Shown here piece after piece: positions 1 to 6,663 of a DNA stretch of 35,955 bases. This stretch comes from Zymomonas sp. (GTDB lineage: Bacteria; Pseudomonadota; Alphaproteobacteria; Sphingomonadales; Sphingomonadaceae). A model generated the notes under the pieces. The model was not told where the DNA came from. It was given only the letters and a program-made list of their open reading frames with translations, and made no database searches. The stretch is from NCBI GenBank assembly GCA_027489105.1, contig JAIYAJ010000469.1, positions 1 to 35,955 on the forward strand, read 5' to 3'. Within the stretch, counting starts at the first letter, position 1. Each line of letters opens with the position of its first letter. The translations under genes were made by a program, and so were the position numbers.

Positions 1-78
1 GCCGCCGAGATCGAGCGTGGGGCGGGCGGTGACAACGTTGAGGGGATTGCCAAGCGCTTCGCCCCAGTCCGGGCGTAA
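1..78 (+). CDS. C-terminal end of an unknown gene, cut by window start
   Basis: Reading from base 1 gives 25 residues and a TAA at 76-78, ending in KRFAPVRA. The stop lies 3 nt before the next ATG, which fits a tightly packed operon with the lytic transglycosylase. Its position just before a cell-wall gene makes a lysis or tail-end gene possible, but too little is visible to name it. Confidence 0.45.
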   Translation, partial: AAEIERGAGGDNVEGIAKRFAPVRA

Positions 79-81
79 GTC

Positions 82-579
82 ATGCGTGCGCTTCCCATTG
101 TTTTGGCTCTTGCGCTTGGCGGCTGCGCCGTCACACCGGGCTCGCTCCGCGACACGCGCATTCCTGCGCGGGAGCTTGCCCGCATTGAGGCTGACCCCTC
201 CCGGCTCCGTGTTGCGAAGTCGGTCATCCGCCACGCTGAGGCGAACGGGGTGCCTCCCAACCTCGCGCTGGCGATCACCTACGCCGAGTCGCGGATGCGC
301 GTCGGCGCCATCGGTCCCCCAACGCCATGGGGCAGGGCCTACGGGCCGATGCAGGTTTTGGCGTCAACAGCACGGACGGTCGAGCCCAGCGCCACCCCGG
401 CGTTGCTGCGGACCTACGAGGCCGGGACGCGCATTGGCGTGGCCTACCTAGCGCGGGGTTTCCGTGAGCAGGGTGGTGACCCGTGCCGCACGGCGATGCG
501 CTACCACGGCGGGCCGAATACTCGCCTCTGGGGGCCGCGCACGCGCCAGTATTGCCGCATCGTGACGGGGGTCTTGTGA
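82..579 (+). CDS. Lipoprotein lytic transglycosylase (SLT-type)
   Basis: This 165-residue protein probably cleaves peptidoglycan glycan strands as a membrane-anchored lipoprotein, for lysis or for local wall opening. Residues 1-15 form a short signal peptide ending in a lipobox (LGGC, Cys15). The SLT-like core follows: an AITYAESRM segment near residues 64-72 with the probable catalytic Glu, a GPMQVL segment corresponding to the family GLMQ motif, and a YHGGPN segment near the C-terminus corresponding to the usual AYN(A/G)G motif. The length suits a single-domain phage transglycosylase. The ATG follows the previous stop by 3 nt, and its own TGA overlaps the next ATG. The family call is fairly firm; whether it acts in lysis or in DNA entry is not shown. 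Confidence 0.75.
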   Translation: MRALPIVLALALGGCAVTPGSLRDTRIPARELARIEADPSRLRVAKSVIRHAEANGVPPNLALAITYAESRMRVGAIGPPTPWGRAYGPMQVLASTARTVEPSATPALLRTYEAGTRIGVAYLARGFREQGGDPCRTAMRYHGGPNTRLWGPRTRQYCRIVTGVL

Positions 580-740
580 TGGTCGAAAGCAAGCCTTTGT
601 CCGTCTCAGATCAGGCCAGGGGCATGTGGCGCTCTGGCCTCAACACGAACAAGATCGCGCAACGCCTGCGCGATCAGGGACAGGTGATCGCGGAGTCGAT
701 GGTGGCGCGCATTGTCTGCGCGAAGGGAGAACGGACGTGA
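579..740 (+). CDS. Small helix-turn-helix-like protein
   Basis: A 53-residue protein starting at an ATG that overlaps the transglycosylase stop (TGATG). The frame is open further upstream, but this start gives minimal overlap and the segment before it reads like out-of-frame sequence. The middle (MWRSGLNTNKIAQRL, then VARIV) looks like a short helix-turn-helix resembling the N-terminal DNA-binding part of GcrA-type regulators of alphaproteobacteria. That resemblance is by eye only. It could be a small regulator or simply an unknown phage protein. Confidence 0.5.
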   Translation: MVESKPLSVSDQARGMWRSGLNTNKIAQRLRDQGQVIAESMVARIVCAKGERT

Positions 741-970
741 GCGAGATAGATGACGGCGGGATGGCGTTTCCGGCGAAGTTCATGATCGACAACGGGTATG
801 GCTTCTCCGAAGTCATCGGCACCGGCATGACCTTACGCGATTATTTCGCGGGGCAGGCTTTGGCCGGAATTATGGCCGACCCCAATCTTACGTTTCCCAA
901 CGAAAGACTTGCAAGTTGGGCCTACAAACTGGCCGACGCCATGCTCGCCGCCCGCAAGGTGCAGTCATGA
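737..970 (+). CDS. Small phage protein of unknown function
   Basis: A 77-residue protein with a GTG start overlapping the previous stop (GTGA). The core contains GMTLRDYFAGQALAGIMA followed by a helical segment with alternating Ala and Leu. I recall similar TLRDYFAGQAL-type small proteins in many phages and prophages as conserved hypotheticals, with no assigned function. There are no membrane segments or cysteine clusters. Translation is probably coupled to both neighbours through the 4-nt overlaps. Confidence 0.6.
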   Translation: MSEIDDGGMAFPAKFMIDNGYGFSEVIGTGMTLRDYFAGQALAGIMADPNLTFPNERLASWAYKLADAMLAARKVQS

Positions 971-1557
971 GCGCGCCCAAGTGGACTGATGCTGACATGG
1001 AGGACGCTACAAAAGAAGCGTGGGAGGAAGGTGCAGTTGCCGGGCGACTAGAAAAGCAACCCACCATTGACGTCCTCCGCACGCAACTGAAAGTTGTCCT
1101 CGACAGCGAGGCCGACACCACCGCACGCTATGATGCGCGGATTGCGGAGTTGGAGGCCGAAACCGCCCGGCTTCGCGCAACGAACGAAACCCTCCAAAGG
1201 AAAAACGACATTGCAGAGGCGCGGGTGCGTGCGTGGCATGGCGCTGTTTACATGGTGGATCAGAACCCAAAGTTAAGGCCCGTGCAGCCGACACCGTTTG
1301 GCGATGATGTGCCGCCCATCTTAGCGCTACGCTCTGAGAAACTAATAACGCTTTTGGACAAGGTAAACAGGCTTCGCGAGGCGCTGACGTTCTACGCTGA
1401 CGGAGCCCCGTGCTGCGAGAGCGATGCGGGCGACGGAAGCCTGCGAACAACAAGATGCGCAAGCGTTACGTGCGAGTTTCCTGAGTGTGCAAAACCGCAA
1501 TTCCCCGTGTGGGACCGAGGACGCCGCGCCCGCGAAGCGCTGAAGGAGACGAAATGA
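967..1557 (+). CDS. Coiled-coil hypothetical phage protein
   Basis: A 196-residue protein starting at an ATG that overlaps the previous stop (ATGA). Residues about 35-85 are rich in Glu, Arg, Ala and Leu in heptad-like spacing and are probably a coiled coil. A second helical stretch (LRSEKLITLLDKVNRLREAL) follows near residue 130. The C-terminal third contains five cysteines (CC, C, C, C), which could bind a metal. The LREAL plus cysteine tail is common in small phage accessory proteins of unknown role. Confidence 0.6.
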   Translation: MSAPKWTDADMEDATKEAWEEGAVAGRLEKQPTIDVLRTQLKVVLDSEADTTARYDARIAELEAETARLRATNETLQRKNDIAEARVRAWHGAVYMVDQNPKLRPVQPTPFGDDVPPILALRSEKLITLLDKVNRLREALTFYADGAPCCESDAGDGSLRTTRCASVTCEFPECAKPQFPVWDRGRRAREALKETK

Positions 1558-1727
1558 CAATCGGCCCGTTGAGGACAGACGAAGCGCTGGCAGAATTTCG
1601 AGATCGCGCCATCGCCAATATCGACGAAGACGTAATCTTCACCTGTGACGATTGCGGTGCTCGATGGACCTGCCCCTACGTCTTTGATTGGTACAATCAA
1701 GACGGCGACTGCTTGGCGGAGAAGTGA
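1554..1727 (+). CDS. Small CxxC protein, possible zinc ribbon
   Basis: 57 residues, ATG overlapping the previous stop. The C-terminal half has TCDDCGARWTCPYVFDWYN with a later Cys. CxxC followed by a third and fourth Cys suggests a small zinc-binding knuckle. The N-terminal half is helical and acidic. Function unknown. Confidence 0.55.
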   Translation: MTIGPLRTDEALAEFRDRAIANIDEDVIFTCDDCGARWTCPYVFDWYNQDGDCLAEK

Positions 1728-1728
1728 A

Positions 1729-2022
1729 ATGACAATCACGGATGAGATGGTGGAGAAAGCGTTTATCGCGCACTCACAGGCTACATGGCGTGGGGAACCA
1801 CCACGGACGCGCAGTGCGCTAGAGGCCGTTGCGCCGATGATCCGCAAGGCGGCTCTGGAAGAGGCGGCGAAGTGGCATGATTACCAAGCGGGATACGCAC
1901 GGAGCAAAGTCACCCCCGGCATGAGTTACAGGGAGTCCGAGATTTACGAAGACAGCGTAGCCCATCACGAGTGCTCAGCCGCCGCCATCCGCACCCTTGC
2001 GGATAAGGAGGGGAACCCATGA
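1729..2022 (+). CDS. Small helical phage protein of unknown function
   Basis: 97 residues starting 1 nt after the previous stop. The open frame extends upstream, but this ATG gives the natural junction. MTITDEMVEKAF, then ALEAVAPMIRKAALEEAA and a closing AAAIRTLADKE segment give a wholly helical pattern. Proteins that open with DEMVEKA and carry an AALEEAA segment are common in phage accessory operons. There is no catalytic motif. Confidence 0.6.
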   Translation: MTITDEMVEKAFIAHSQATWRGEPPRTRSALEAVAPMIRKAALEEAAKWHDYQAGYARSKVTPGMSYRESEIYEDSVAHHECSAAAIRTLADKEGNP

Positions 2023-2216
2023 ACGTCGCACGCCAAAGGAGAGCCGCGCACAAGGCCCGGAAGAAGAAACAAGTGCAGCAGCAGCGCGAACAATTTGAGC
2101 GGGAGTTAAAGCGTATGCCCGTGATCCCGACTGCGACTATGCACCCGTTCTACACCTTAGACACAGGCGCGTTGCTGGCGGGGCTGGCAATCATCAGCAA
2201 CAAGGACCGGACATGA
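2019..2216 (+). CDS. Small basic N-terminus, hydrophobic C-terminus protein
   Basis: 65 residues, ATG overlapping the previous stop. Residues 1-33 are very basic and Gln-rich (RQRRAAHKARKKKQVQQQ). Residues about 49-60 (GALLAGLAIIS) are short and hydrophobic, too short for a clear transmembrane helix. No family is recognised. Start and stop positions fit the overlapping operon. Confidence 0.55.
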   Translation: MNVARQRRAAHKARKKKQVQQQREQFERELKRMPVIPTATMHPFYTLDTGALLAGLAIISNKDRT

Positions 2217-2515
2217 CCCGCGATGAACTGATCGAGGCAATGGCGCGGGCGATGTGCGCTCGTACGTGCGAGGGCTGCGGTACGTGGGATAGCCACACAA
2301 TTCGCTGCGGCGATGACTGGCGTGAATGTGCAGACGACGCAGATGCCGCCCTATCCGCCCTTGAGGCGATAGCGTGCGTGGTGCCGCGGAAGGCTACGGG
2401 CAAGATGATCGACGCTGCCCAGCGGGCATGGACGCCCGGCGTCAGCCACGGCGAGGCGCACCAAATCCGGTTTGCAGCAATGCTTGAGGCTAGCCCATTC
2501 CGGAGCAAGCCATGA
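2213..2515 (+). CDS. Cysteine-containing small phage protein
   Basis: 100 residues, ATG overlapping the previous stop. The N-terminal segment holds CARTCEGCGTW and then a further Cys pair within about 20 residues (RCGDDWREC), so a zinc site is plausible. The second half is helical (ADDADAALSALEAI). Not recognised as a named family. Confidence 0.55.
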   Translation: MTRDELIEAMARAMCARTCEGCGTWDSHTIRCGDDWRECADDADAALSALEAIACVVPRKATGKMIDAAQRAWTPGVSHGEAHQIRFAAMLEASPFRSKP

Positions 2516-2724
2516 GCGCGACCCTTTGGAGCGAGGCCCGCTGCGGCAAGATGGATATGGAGCGGGAGCCGAACAAATACTACTGCCACGAGAGTTCGCC
2601 CGGCAGCTTTTCGGCGCGGTACACAAGGCGGCGGGCGAGGGAAGCGGGCTGGACGATTGTCGATGGCGATTGGTGCTGCCCGGCATGCAAGCGTGTCATT
2701 CAACTCGAAAGGAAGGCGACATGA
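2512..2724 (+). CDS. Small protein with C-terminal CPAC motif
   Basis: 70 residues, ATG overlapping the previous stop. It has CGKMD, a YYCHESSPGSFSARY segment, then DWCCPACKRVIQ at the end. The CCPAC motif with the earlier Cys and His may form a single zinc-ribbon. Basic residues in the middle (ARYTRRRAREAG) suit nucleic-acid contact, but this is inference. Confidence 0.55.
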   Translation: MSATLWSEARCGKMDMEREPNKYYCHESSPGSFSARYTRRRAREAGWTIVDGDWCCPACKRVIQLERKAT

Positions 2725-2957
2725 CGCAATGGCAGCCATTCGAGACAGCGCCCGAAGACGGTGCTGTAATCTTGGCGTATCGCCCAGATGCAGGCGTGTT
2801 TACGGCGCATTTCATCGAGCCAGAATGGAGGGGAGAGGGTGAGACAAAACCGCCTGAAGAAGATTACTGCTGGTTTACCACATGCGGCGAAGACCTTACG
2901 GGGGATTTGCCGACCCACTGGATGCCCCTTCCGGGCCCACCCGCGCCACAGGCTTAG
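2721..2957 (+). CDS. DUF551-like protein
   Basis: 78 residues starting at an ATG that overlaps the previous stop. The pattern WQPFETAPEDGAVILAY, an internal region with CWFTTCGED, and a closing HWMPLPGPP matches the DUF551-type proteins found widely in phages: an opening W.P.E.AP.DG, and an ending in T.W.PLP.PP. Function is unknown for the family. It ends the unbroken chain of overlapping small genes; the next start is 8 nt on. Confidence 0.75.
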   Translation: MTQWQPFETAPEDGAVILAYRPDAGVFTAHFIEPEWRGEGETKPPEEDYCWFTTCGEDLTGDLPTHWMPLPGPPAPQA

Positions 2958-2965
2958 GGTGCGAG

Positions 2966-3385
2966 ATGCCGGCCCGTCGATCCCACATAACCCTCAAGAC
3001 AAAGCTCGCCGCTGCGCTCCTGACAATCGTCCGCGATGACGGCACCGGCAGGCTTGCCCCGGTCATCCCCCGCGAGGACGCCAAGACAATGAGCGCCGAT
3101 CAGGTGCTCTCGGCTTTTGAGTTTGATCACGTCGAGCTCCACGCGCTGGGCGGTTCCGACCATCATTCGAACCTCTACCCGCGACCGCGCCCCGAGCATC
3201 GGGAAAAAAGCCGCAAGGACACCTCCGCTGTCGCCAAGGTCAAGCGGCTCTCCCGCGAGCAGGAAGACTTCCGCGCCCGCCTGCTGGCTAAGGGCGAGCC
3301 CAGCGAGCCCGCCCCGCCCCGGCGTTCCAAGCGCCGCATCCCGAGCCGCCCGTTCCCTAGCAAGACCAAGGCCTCCGCATGGTGA
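2966..3385 (+). CDS. HNH endonuclease-like protein
   Basis: 139 residues from the ATG at 2966, preceded by a GGG-rich Shine-Dalgarno-like sequence. Residues 51-81 read FEFDHVELHALGG, then SDHHSNL and an EHREKS tail. This places the HNH residues at Asp54-His55, Asn69 and His78, the pattern of small phage HNH nucleases. The C-terminal 40 residues are Pro/Arg/Lys-rich and probably disordered. It may nick DNA during packaging or act as a free-standing nuclease. The upstream open frame to 2882 overlaps the DUF551 gene and is unlikely to be used. Confidence 0.7.
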   Translation: MPARRSHITLKTKLAAALLTIVRDDGTGRLAPVIPREDAKTMSADQVLSAFEFDHVELHALGGSDHHSNLYPRPRPEHREKSRKDTSAVAKVKRLSREQEDFRARLLAKGEPSEPAPPRRSKRRIPSRPFPSKTKASAW

Positions 3386-3861
3386 CTCCAATCGTTACGG
3401 GCATGACGCCTGCCAAGTGGACCCGGATGAACGAGGCCCAGCGCATTGGCTGGCTGCGCGTTGCTGTTCTGACCGGCAGCCGCCAGCAGATATGCGACAT
3501 CATCGGCGTGCCCGAGACGAAATACCTCAAACCCTACCTCGACAAGGGCGGTCTCAGGTTCCGCACCGTGGCGGGCATCGCTCGCCTCCCCCGGAAGGAA
3601 CCGCACCGCGTAGACCGGCCTAACGCCACTGAGTTCATGCAAGAGCCGCTCAAGGGGCCTACACGCCTCGATCCCGGCCCAAGCGGTCTCCCGCTATCAG
3701 CGCAAAGCGTCTGGGCGACTCCCCTGTCCGATGCAGGGCGGCGCAAGATCGCCGGGATGGTGGCGCACGCCACGAACGGATCAGCGCGGGAGATGCTTTT
3801 CCTAGCCCTGCACATGCGGACGACCTACCCCGTGATCGTCAACGTGCCCCGAGGCACCTGA
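3379..3861 (+). CDS. Hypothetical protein, possible DNA-binding N-terminus
   Basis: 160 residues, overlapping the HNH gene by 7 nt, so probably translationally coupled. Residues about 10-55 include AQRIGWLRVAVLTGSRQQIC and IIGVPETKYLKPYLDKGG, which could fold as a helix-turn-helix. The middle is Pro-rich and the end is helical (DAGRRKIAGMVAHATNG, MLFLALHMR). I do not recognise the family. It closes the first gene cluster; an AT-rich gap with a promoter follows. Confidence 0.5.
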   Translation: MVTPIVTGMTPAKWTRMNEAQRIGWLRVAVLTGSRQQICDIIGVPETKYLKPYLDKGGLRFRTVAGIARLPRKEPHRVDRPNATEFMQEPLKGPTRLDPGPSGLPLSAQSVWATPLSDAGRRKIAGMVAHATNGSAREMLFLALHMRTTYPVIVNVPRGT

Positions 3862-3911
3862 TTGGTTCGTCAATTATTTTTGATAAAGATCATTTTTATG
3901 CGCTTCTGGGC

Positions 3912-3940
3912 TAGACATATCCCGAAGGCTTCCGTATAAA
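3912..3940 (+). promoter_or_regulatory. Sigma70-like promoter
   Basis: TAGACA at 3912-3917 and TATAAA at 3935-3940 are separated by exactly 17 nt. They sit in a conspicuously AT-rich 127-bp gap (3862-3988) in an otherwise GC-rich genome. The predicted transcript would start near 3947 and reach the ATG at 3989, which has a GGAGG Shine-Dalgarno at 3978-3982. It would drive the small genes as far as the terminator at 5446-5470. Confidence 0.65.
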
Positions 3941-3988
3941 GGACGCATCAACACGGGCGCACCGCCCGGAGCACAACGGAGGACGACA

Positions 3989-4201
3989 ATGACCCGCACA
4001 ACGCAAGACACGCTCAACAGCCTTCGCCGCAACGTCGAGAGCGACGGCTTCACCGCTGGCTTTATGACGGTGTATTTGGACAACGCGCGCTTGCCCGGTC
4101 AGCCAGCCAGCGAATTTCGGGCTCATCTAGCCGCGCTTGCCAAGCAGGGCGTTTATAAAGTCATCGACCGGGATGCGTTTGGCGAAGTCAAGATGACCTG
4201 A
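3989..4201 (+). CDS. Small phage protein of unknown function
   Basis: 70 residues, first gene after the promoter at 3912-3940, with a clear GGAGG ribosome binding site 6 nt before the ATG. The sequence is mixed alpha/beta in look (FTAGFMTVYLDNARLPG, then AHLAALAKQGVYKVIDRD) with no motif. Strong promoter plus strong ribosome binding site suggest high or early expression, as for anti-host proteins, but that is inference only. Confidence 0.65.
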   Translation: MTRTTQDTLNSLRRNVESDGFTAGFMTVYLDNARLPGQPASEFRAHLAALAKQGVYKVIDRDAFGEVKMT

Positions 4202-4207
4202 CCCCCA

Positions 4208-4240
4208 CGGGCACCCTACGGGGTGCCCGCCCCCCCCCCC
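4208..4240 (+). terminator. UACG-tetraloop hairpin followed by an 11-C tract
   Basis: CGGGCACCC (4208-4216), TACG (4217-4220) and GGGTGCCCG (4221-4229) form a perfect 9-bp stem closed by a C(UACG)G loop, an exceptionally stable RNA tetraloop. It is followed by eleven C residues (4230-4240) rather than a U tract, so it is not a classical intrinsic terminator. It could be a transcript 3'-end stabiliser, an attenuator, or a C-rich Rho-loading context. Confidence 0.5.
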
Positions 4241-4259
4241 TCACAACGGAGAAACAACC

Positions 4260-4490
4260 ATGAACAAGCGCCGTACTGCCGCAGAGATCATCGCCTTCCA
4301 CTTTGGATCAGACATCGCAGACATTCGCGATAGTCGATACCAGCCAACGCGGTATTCTTCGCCCGCCGTGTTTACAGTTGGTGACAGCTATTATTGCGCG
4401 CCGACGAAAGGCCAGAAGCTCCCCGGCGATTGGGACTGGAAAGCTAAGGCGTTCTATTACGGGCGCGAAGTCTATGAGGCCCGCGCATGA
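4260..4490 (+). CDS. Small phage protein of unknown function
   Basis: 76 residues. The ATG follows an ACAACGGAG stretch that also precedes the gene at 3989, so the two genes share a leader-like ribosome binding site. The protein starts with a helix (RRTAAEIIAFHFG) and ends in an aromatic segment (GDWDWKAKAFYYGREVY). No family recognised. Its TGA overlaps the next ATG. Confidence 0.6.
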   Translation: MNKRRTAAEIIAFHFGSDIADIRDSRYQPTRYSSPAVFTVGDSYYCAPTKGQKLPGDWDWKAKAFYYGREVYEARA

Positions 4491-4681
4491 CCCTCGTTCT
4501 CGACTTCCTGCAGGCCGACGACGCATGGGAGCGCGAGCTCGTCCGCGCATTCGGTAAACAAGAGGCCAGCGCCGCTCGCTACCAGCCACGGGGGCAGGGA
4601 GCGCTTGGCACTCCGCTTCGCTCAGCATACGCCGCCCGCGTTCTGGCGCAGGCCGCGTGGGACAAGGCGCGGATGCAATGA
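4487..4681 (+). CDS. Small helical phage protein
   Basis: 64 residues, ATG overlapping the previous stop (ATGA). DAWERELVRAFGKQ, then AARYQPRGQG and a helical tail RSAYAARVLAQAAWDKARMQ. WERELVRAFG-like small proteins occur in other alphaproteobacterial phages as I recall, without an assigned role. No catalytic or metal motif. Confidence 0.55.
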   Translation: MTLVLDFLQADDAWERELVRAFGKQEASAARYQPRGQGALGTPLRSAYAARVLAQAAWDKARMQ

Positions 4682-4719
4682 TCCGAGGCATCTAGCCCCA
4701 CACACCAACTAGGAAAGAG

Positions 4720-5079
4720 ATGATGGAACAGAGCCTGCGTTACCCTAAAAGCTACGGCCTTGGGACCGCGTTTAGACCGGGGGAGCCCCCGGACTATACC
4801 CGCTGCTGCGTAGAGATTTCAGGCCACCAAATGTGGGCGAACTATCACCAGTGCACCCGCAAGCGCGGACATGGGCCGGATGGTGCCTATTGCAAACAGC
4901 ACGACCCGGCTGCGGCAGAGGTTCGCCGCAAGGCAAGCGACGCGAAGTCTGCGCAGCAACACAAGAACCTGCGCATTGAGTGGGCTGGACCGAAGTTCTT
5001 AGAGGCGCTGGTGAAGATCGCGGACGGGCACAATGACCCGCGCGCCGTGGCGCAAGAAGCCATTAAGGATTACCGATGA
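4720..5079 (+). CDS. Cys/His-rich putative zinc-binding protein
   Basis: 119 residues with a good AGGAAAGAG Shine-Dalgarno directly upstream. A second ATG at 4723 is an equally possible start. Residues about 31-63 hold RCCVEISG, a YHQCTRKRGHG segment and AYCKQHDP, giving several Cys and His that fit a small zinc finger. The second half is helical and basic, then KFLEALVKIADG. It may bind nucleic acid. It ends with an ATGA overlap into the next gene. Confidence 0.6.
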   Translation: MMEQSLRYPKSYGLGTAFRPGEPPDYTRCCVEISGHQMWANYHQCTRKRGHGPDGAYCKQHDPAAAEVRRKASDAKSAQQHKNLRIEWAGPKFLEALVKIADGHNDPRAVAQEAIKDYR

Positions 5080-5345
5080 CATCCCGCATTAAAACCGGGG
5101 CCGACATGCTGGCCGCCCGCGCAAAGCTCGGGCACCTCTGGGGGCTCGACCGCTCCCTCCACCGCTCCGAGCTAGGCCGCATCCTGCGACTGAACAACCG
5201 CGACCCCGGCGAGACGGTGGCCAATTGGGAGGAGGGACGCAGCCAAGGCGCGGCCTTTCACATTGCTGCCGTGGTCGTGGAGATGCTGCTCGGCGGGGCG
5301 TCGCCCCCGCCTGATAGCGAGTGGCGGCGAGGCGCTGCTCCCTGA
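5076..5345 (+). CDS. Helix-turn-helix regulator-like protein
   Basis: 89 residues, ATG overlapping the previous stop. Residues about 8-50 follow a Cro/XRE-like pattern: AARAKLGHLWGLDRSL, then RSELGRILRLNNRDPG as the putative turn and recognition helix, then TVANWEEG, and a closing helix VVVEMLLGGA. Short proteins of this design are frequent in alphaproteobacterial prophages. Its place at the end of a promoter-driven cluster before a terminator suits a regulator. The operator is not evident. Confidence 0.6.
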   Translation: MTSRIKTGADMLAARAKLGHLWGLDRSLHRSELGRILRLNNRDPGETVANWEEGRSQGAAFHIAAVVVEMLLGGASPPPDSEWRRGAAP

Positions 5346-5445
5346 CCCACCCATTCCGCCCCGCTACAGCGCGGCGTGATCCTGAACGTCGGGGCGTTGA
5401 CGTGACAGCCGGAGAGACGGTGCGTTCCTCCCCTAACTCGCCCCG

Positions 5446-5470
5446 GCCCCAACGCTGGGGCATTTTTTTT
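5446..5470 (+). terminator. Rho-independent terminator
   Basis: GCCCCA (5446-5451), loop ACGC, TGGGGC (5456-5461), then A and eight T residues (5463-5470). A GC stem followed directly by a U tract is a textbook intrinsic terminator. It ends the transcription unit begun at 3912 and separates the small-gene block from the GpZ-like gene. Confidence 0.85.
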
Positions 5471-5649
5471 GAAAAACAGAGCGCTCTCGCTAAATCATCA
5501 GCGGCATCAACTGAATTTGGACTAATCATGAAGAATAGAAATGCTTAGGCGCATTTCGCACCTCAAAATCTTGATTGACCCGTGGCACAAATTGCCTCAA
5601 CTCTCGCGCTCAGTTAGCTCGACTTGCATCCGCCGCAGAGATTGACCAG
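5471..5649. other. Intergenic, AT-richer region before the GpZ-like gene
   Basis: Together with 5346-5470 this makes a gap of about 300 bp without a convincing gene. It is visibly richer in A and T than its surroundings, especially 5490-5580, so a promoter is likely. I could not find a -35/-10 pair with good spacing. An open frame runs back to 5575, but the coding signal begins at 5650. Confidence 0.4.
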
Positions 5650-6219
5650 ATGCAGATCGTTCTCCGCCCCCTCGATAACATCGCGCAACGCTACGGAAAC
5701 GCCCTCGGCGCGCTAGGTCGGGACGGCGCACGGACCGCGCTGATGCGCGCTCTCAACCACGAGGGCGACAAGGGGCGGACCAAGGTTCGCCGGGCGCTCG
5801 CAAAGCAGATGCGCCTCCCCTACGGCCTGATGGTCAAGGCGGTCGTCGCCAAGCGCGCATGGACCGGCGCAGGCGGCTCGCTGGAATACGTGCTCCGCTC
5901 GCAAGGTGGGCCGATCAGCCTCAAATACTACCGGGGCCGAGAGACCAAGGCAGGAGCCAAGTCTCGCGCCCCCGGAATGGAAGGCCCGTTCAATAAGGCT
6001 TTCCTGCGTGGTGGCGCATGGCCTCGCAAGAGCGCGCAGGTCGCGTTCGGTGGGCACGTCATGGAGCGCGTGGGGAACAGCCGCCTCCCGCTCCGCAAGC
6101 TGACAGGCCCGGCCATCCCTGATGAGATGGTGCAGGGGCAAAGCCTCGCCGCATTCGAAACAATCATGCCCCTGCTCGAGACCCGAGTAGGCCATGAAGT
6201 CTTCCGCCTTCTCCGCTAA
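5650..6219 (+). CDS. Prophage minor tail protein Z (GpZ-like)
   Basis: 189 residues from the ATG at 5650 (an in-frame TTG/ATG-less extension reaches 5575). The stretch RTALMRALNHEGDKGRTKVRRALAKQ (cited in parts: ALNHEGDKGRTKVRRAL) is the hallmark of GpZ-family proteins, which act at head-tail joining or tail completion. The C-terminal half is basic with a VAFGGHVMERVG-like segment and a hydrophobic end. In lambda, Z lies after FII in the head-tail region. Here it sits about 5.4 kb before the terminase, next to small accessory genes, an unusual displacement. Confidence 0.65.
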   Translation: MQIVLRPLDNIAQRYGNALGALGRDGARTALMRALNHEGDKGRTKVRRALAKQMRLPYGLMVKAVVAKRAWTGAGGSLEYVLRSQGGPISLKYYRGRETKAGAKSRAPGMEGPFNKAFLRGGAWPRKSAQVAFGGHVMERVGNSRLPLRKLTGPAIPDEMVQGQSLAAFETIMPLLETRVGHEVFRLLR

Positions 6220-6234
6220 ACGGAGACGGCTCTG

Positions 6235-6252
6235 GGCAGGCGCAAGCCTCCC
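6235..6252 (+). other. GCAA-tetraloop hairpin after the GpZ-like gene
   Basis: AGGC (6238-6241), loop GCAA (6242-6245), GCCT (6246-6249), then one C/C mismatch and two more G-C pairs. It lies 16 nt after the stop of the GpZ-like gene and has no U tract. The same GCAA-capped design recurs at 17567-17590 and 29853-29878. Confidence 0.45.
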
Positions 6253-6462
6253 GTTCCGGGCATCACAATAGCAGGAGACAGAAGGGCGCTACGGCACCCG
6301 GCCCGCTCCCACCCATCCCCCGAACGGGGCGCTTGTCCTGTGGGTCGGCAACCCCACGGGGGCCGACCAGACGGCAAGTGTTGGCTACATGGAAACAACC
6401 CCGTCAGGCCTTGGGAGGGCGCTCCTCCTCCGCGAAGGCCACAACCCTCAAGGGGCGCACAC
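6253..6462. other. Intergenic segment with a second hairpin
   Basis: No convincing gene. GTCGGC (6344-6349) pairs with GCCGAC (6362-6367), with CCC/GGG inside, giving a compact stem without a U tract. Open frames through here are continuations of the frame of the next gene and of its shadow, with Pro/Arg-rich translations typical of non-coding GC-rich DNA. Confidence 0.35.
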
Positions 6463-6657
6463 ATGGACACCTTCCGCCTCCTCACCCCCGAGGAGCAAGG
6501 GCAGGCCGGTCGCCTCCTCGACATCCTATCCAAGGCTGCCGGCCTCATGGACGGCGGCATCAACCCCGGCGCGGTCGTCATCGCCCTGATCGACGTGCTG
6601 ATCAAACACGCTGAGGCCGAGGGCTATGTCGCCCCGCCACGCGCTGAGATGAACTAA
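6463..6657 (+). CDS. Small hypothetical protein with hydrophobic helix
   Basis: 64 residues from the ATG at 6463, preceded by AAGGGG about 9 nt upstream. The frame is open back to 6340, but that part is Pro/Arg-rich and unconvincing. TPEEQGQAGRLLDILSKAAG is amphipathic. INPGAVVIALIDVLIKHAEA is hydrophobic but includes Asp and Lys, so it is more likely a packed helix than a membrane span. Function unknown. Confidence 0.55.
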   Translation: MDTFRLLTPEEQGQAGRLLDILSKAAGLMDGGINPGAVVIALIDVLIKHAEAEGYVAPPRAEMN

Positions 6658-6663
6658 CGCGAC

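Noticed and set aside
3844..3857. Hairpin GTGCC-CCGA-GGCAC at the end of the 160-residue gene.
   Set aside because: Only 5 bp, lies inside the coding end and has no following U tract, so it is not called a terminator.
3862..3900. Second promoter-like TTGGTT/GATAAA pair.
   Set aside because: Spacing is about 14 nt, too short; the TAGACA/TATAAA pair with 17 nt is clearly better.
5321..5548. A 75-residue open frame across the terminator.
   Set aside because: It reads through a strong intrinsic terminator, its composition is not protein-like and it starts inside the HTH gene.
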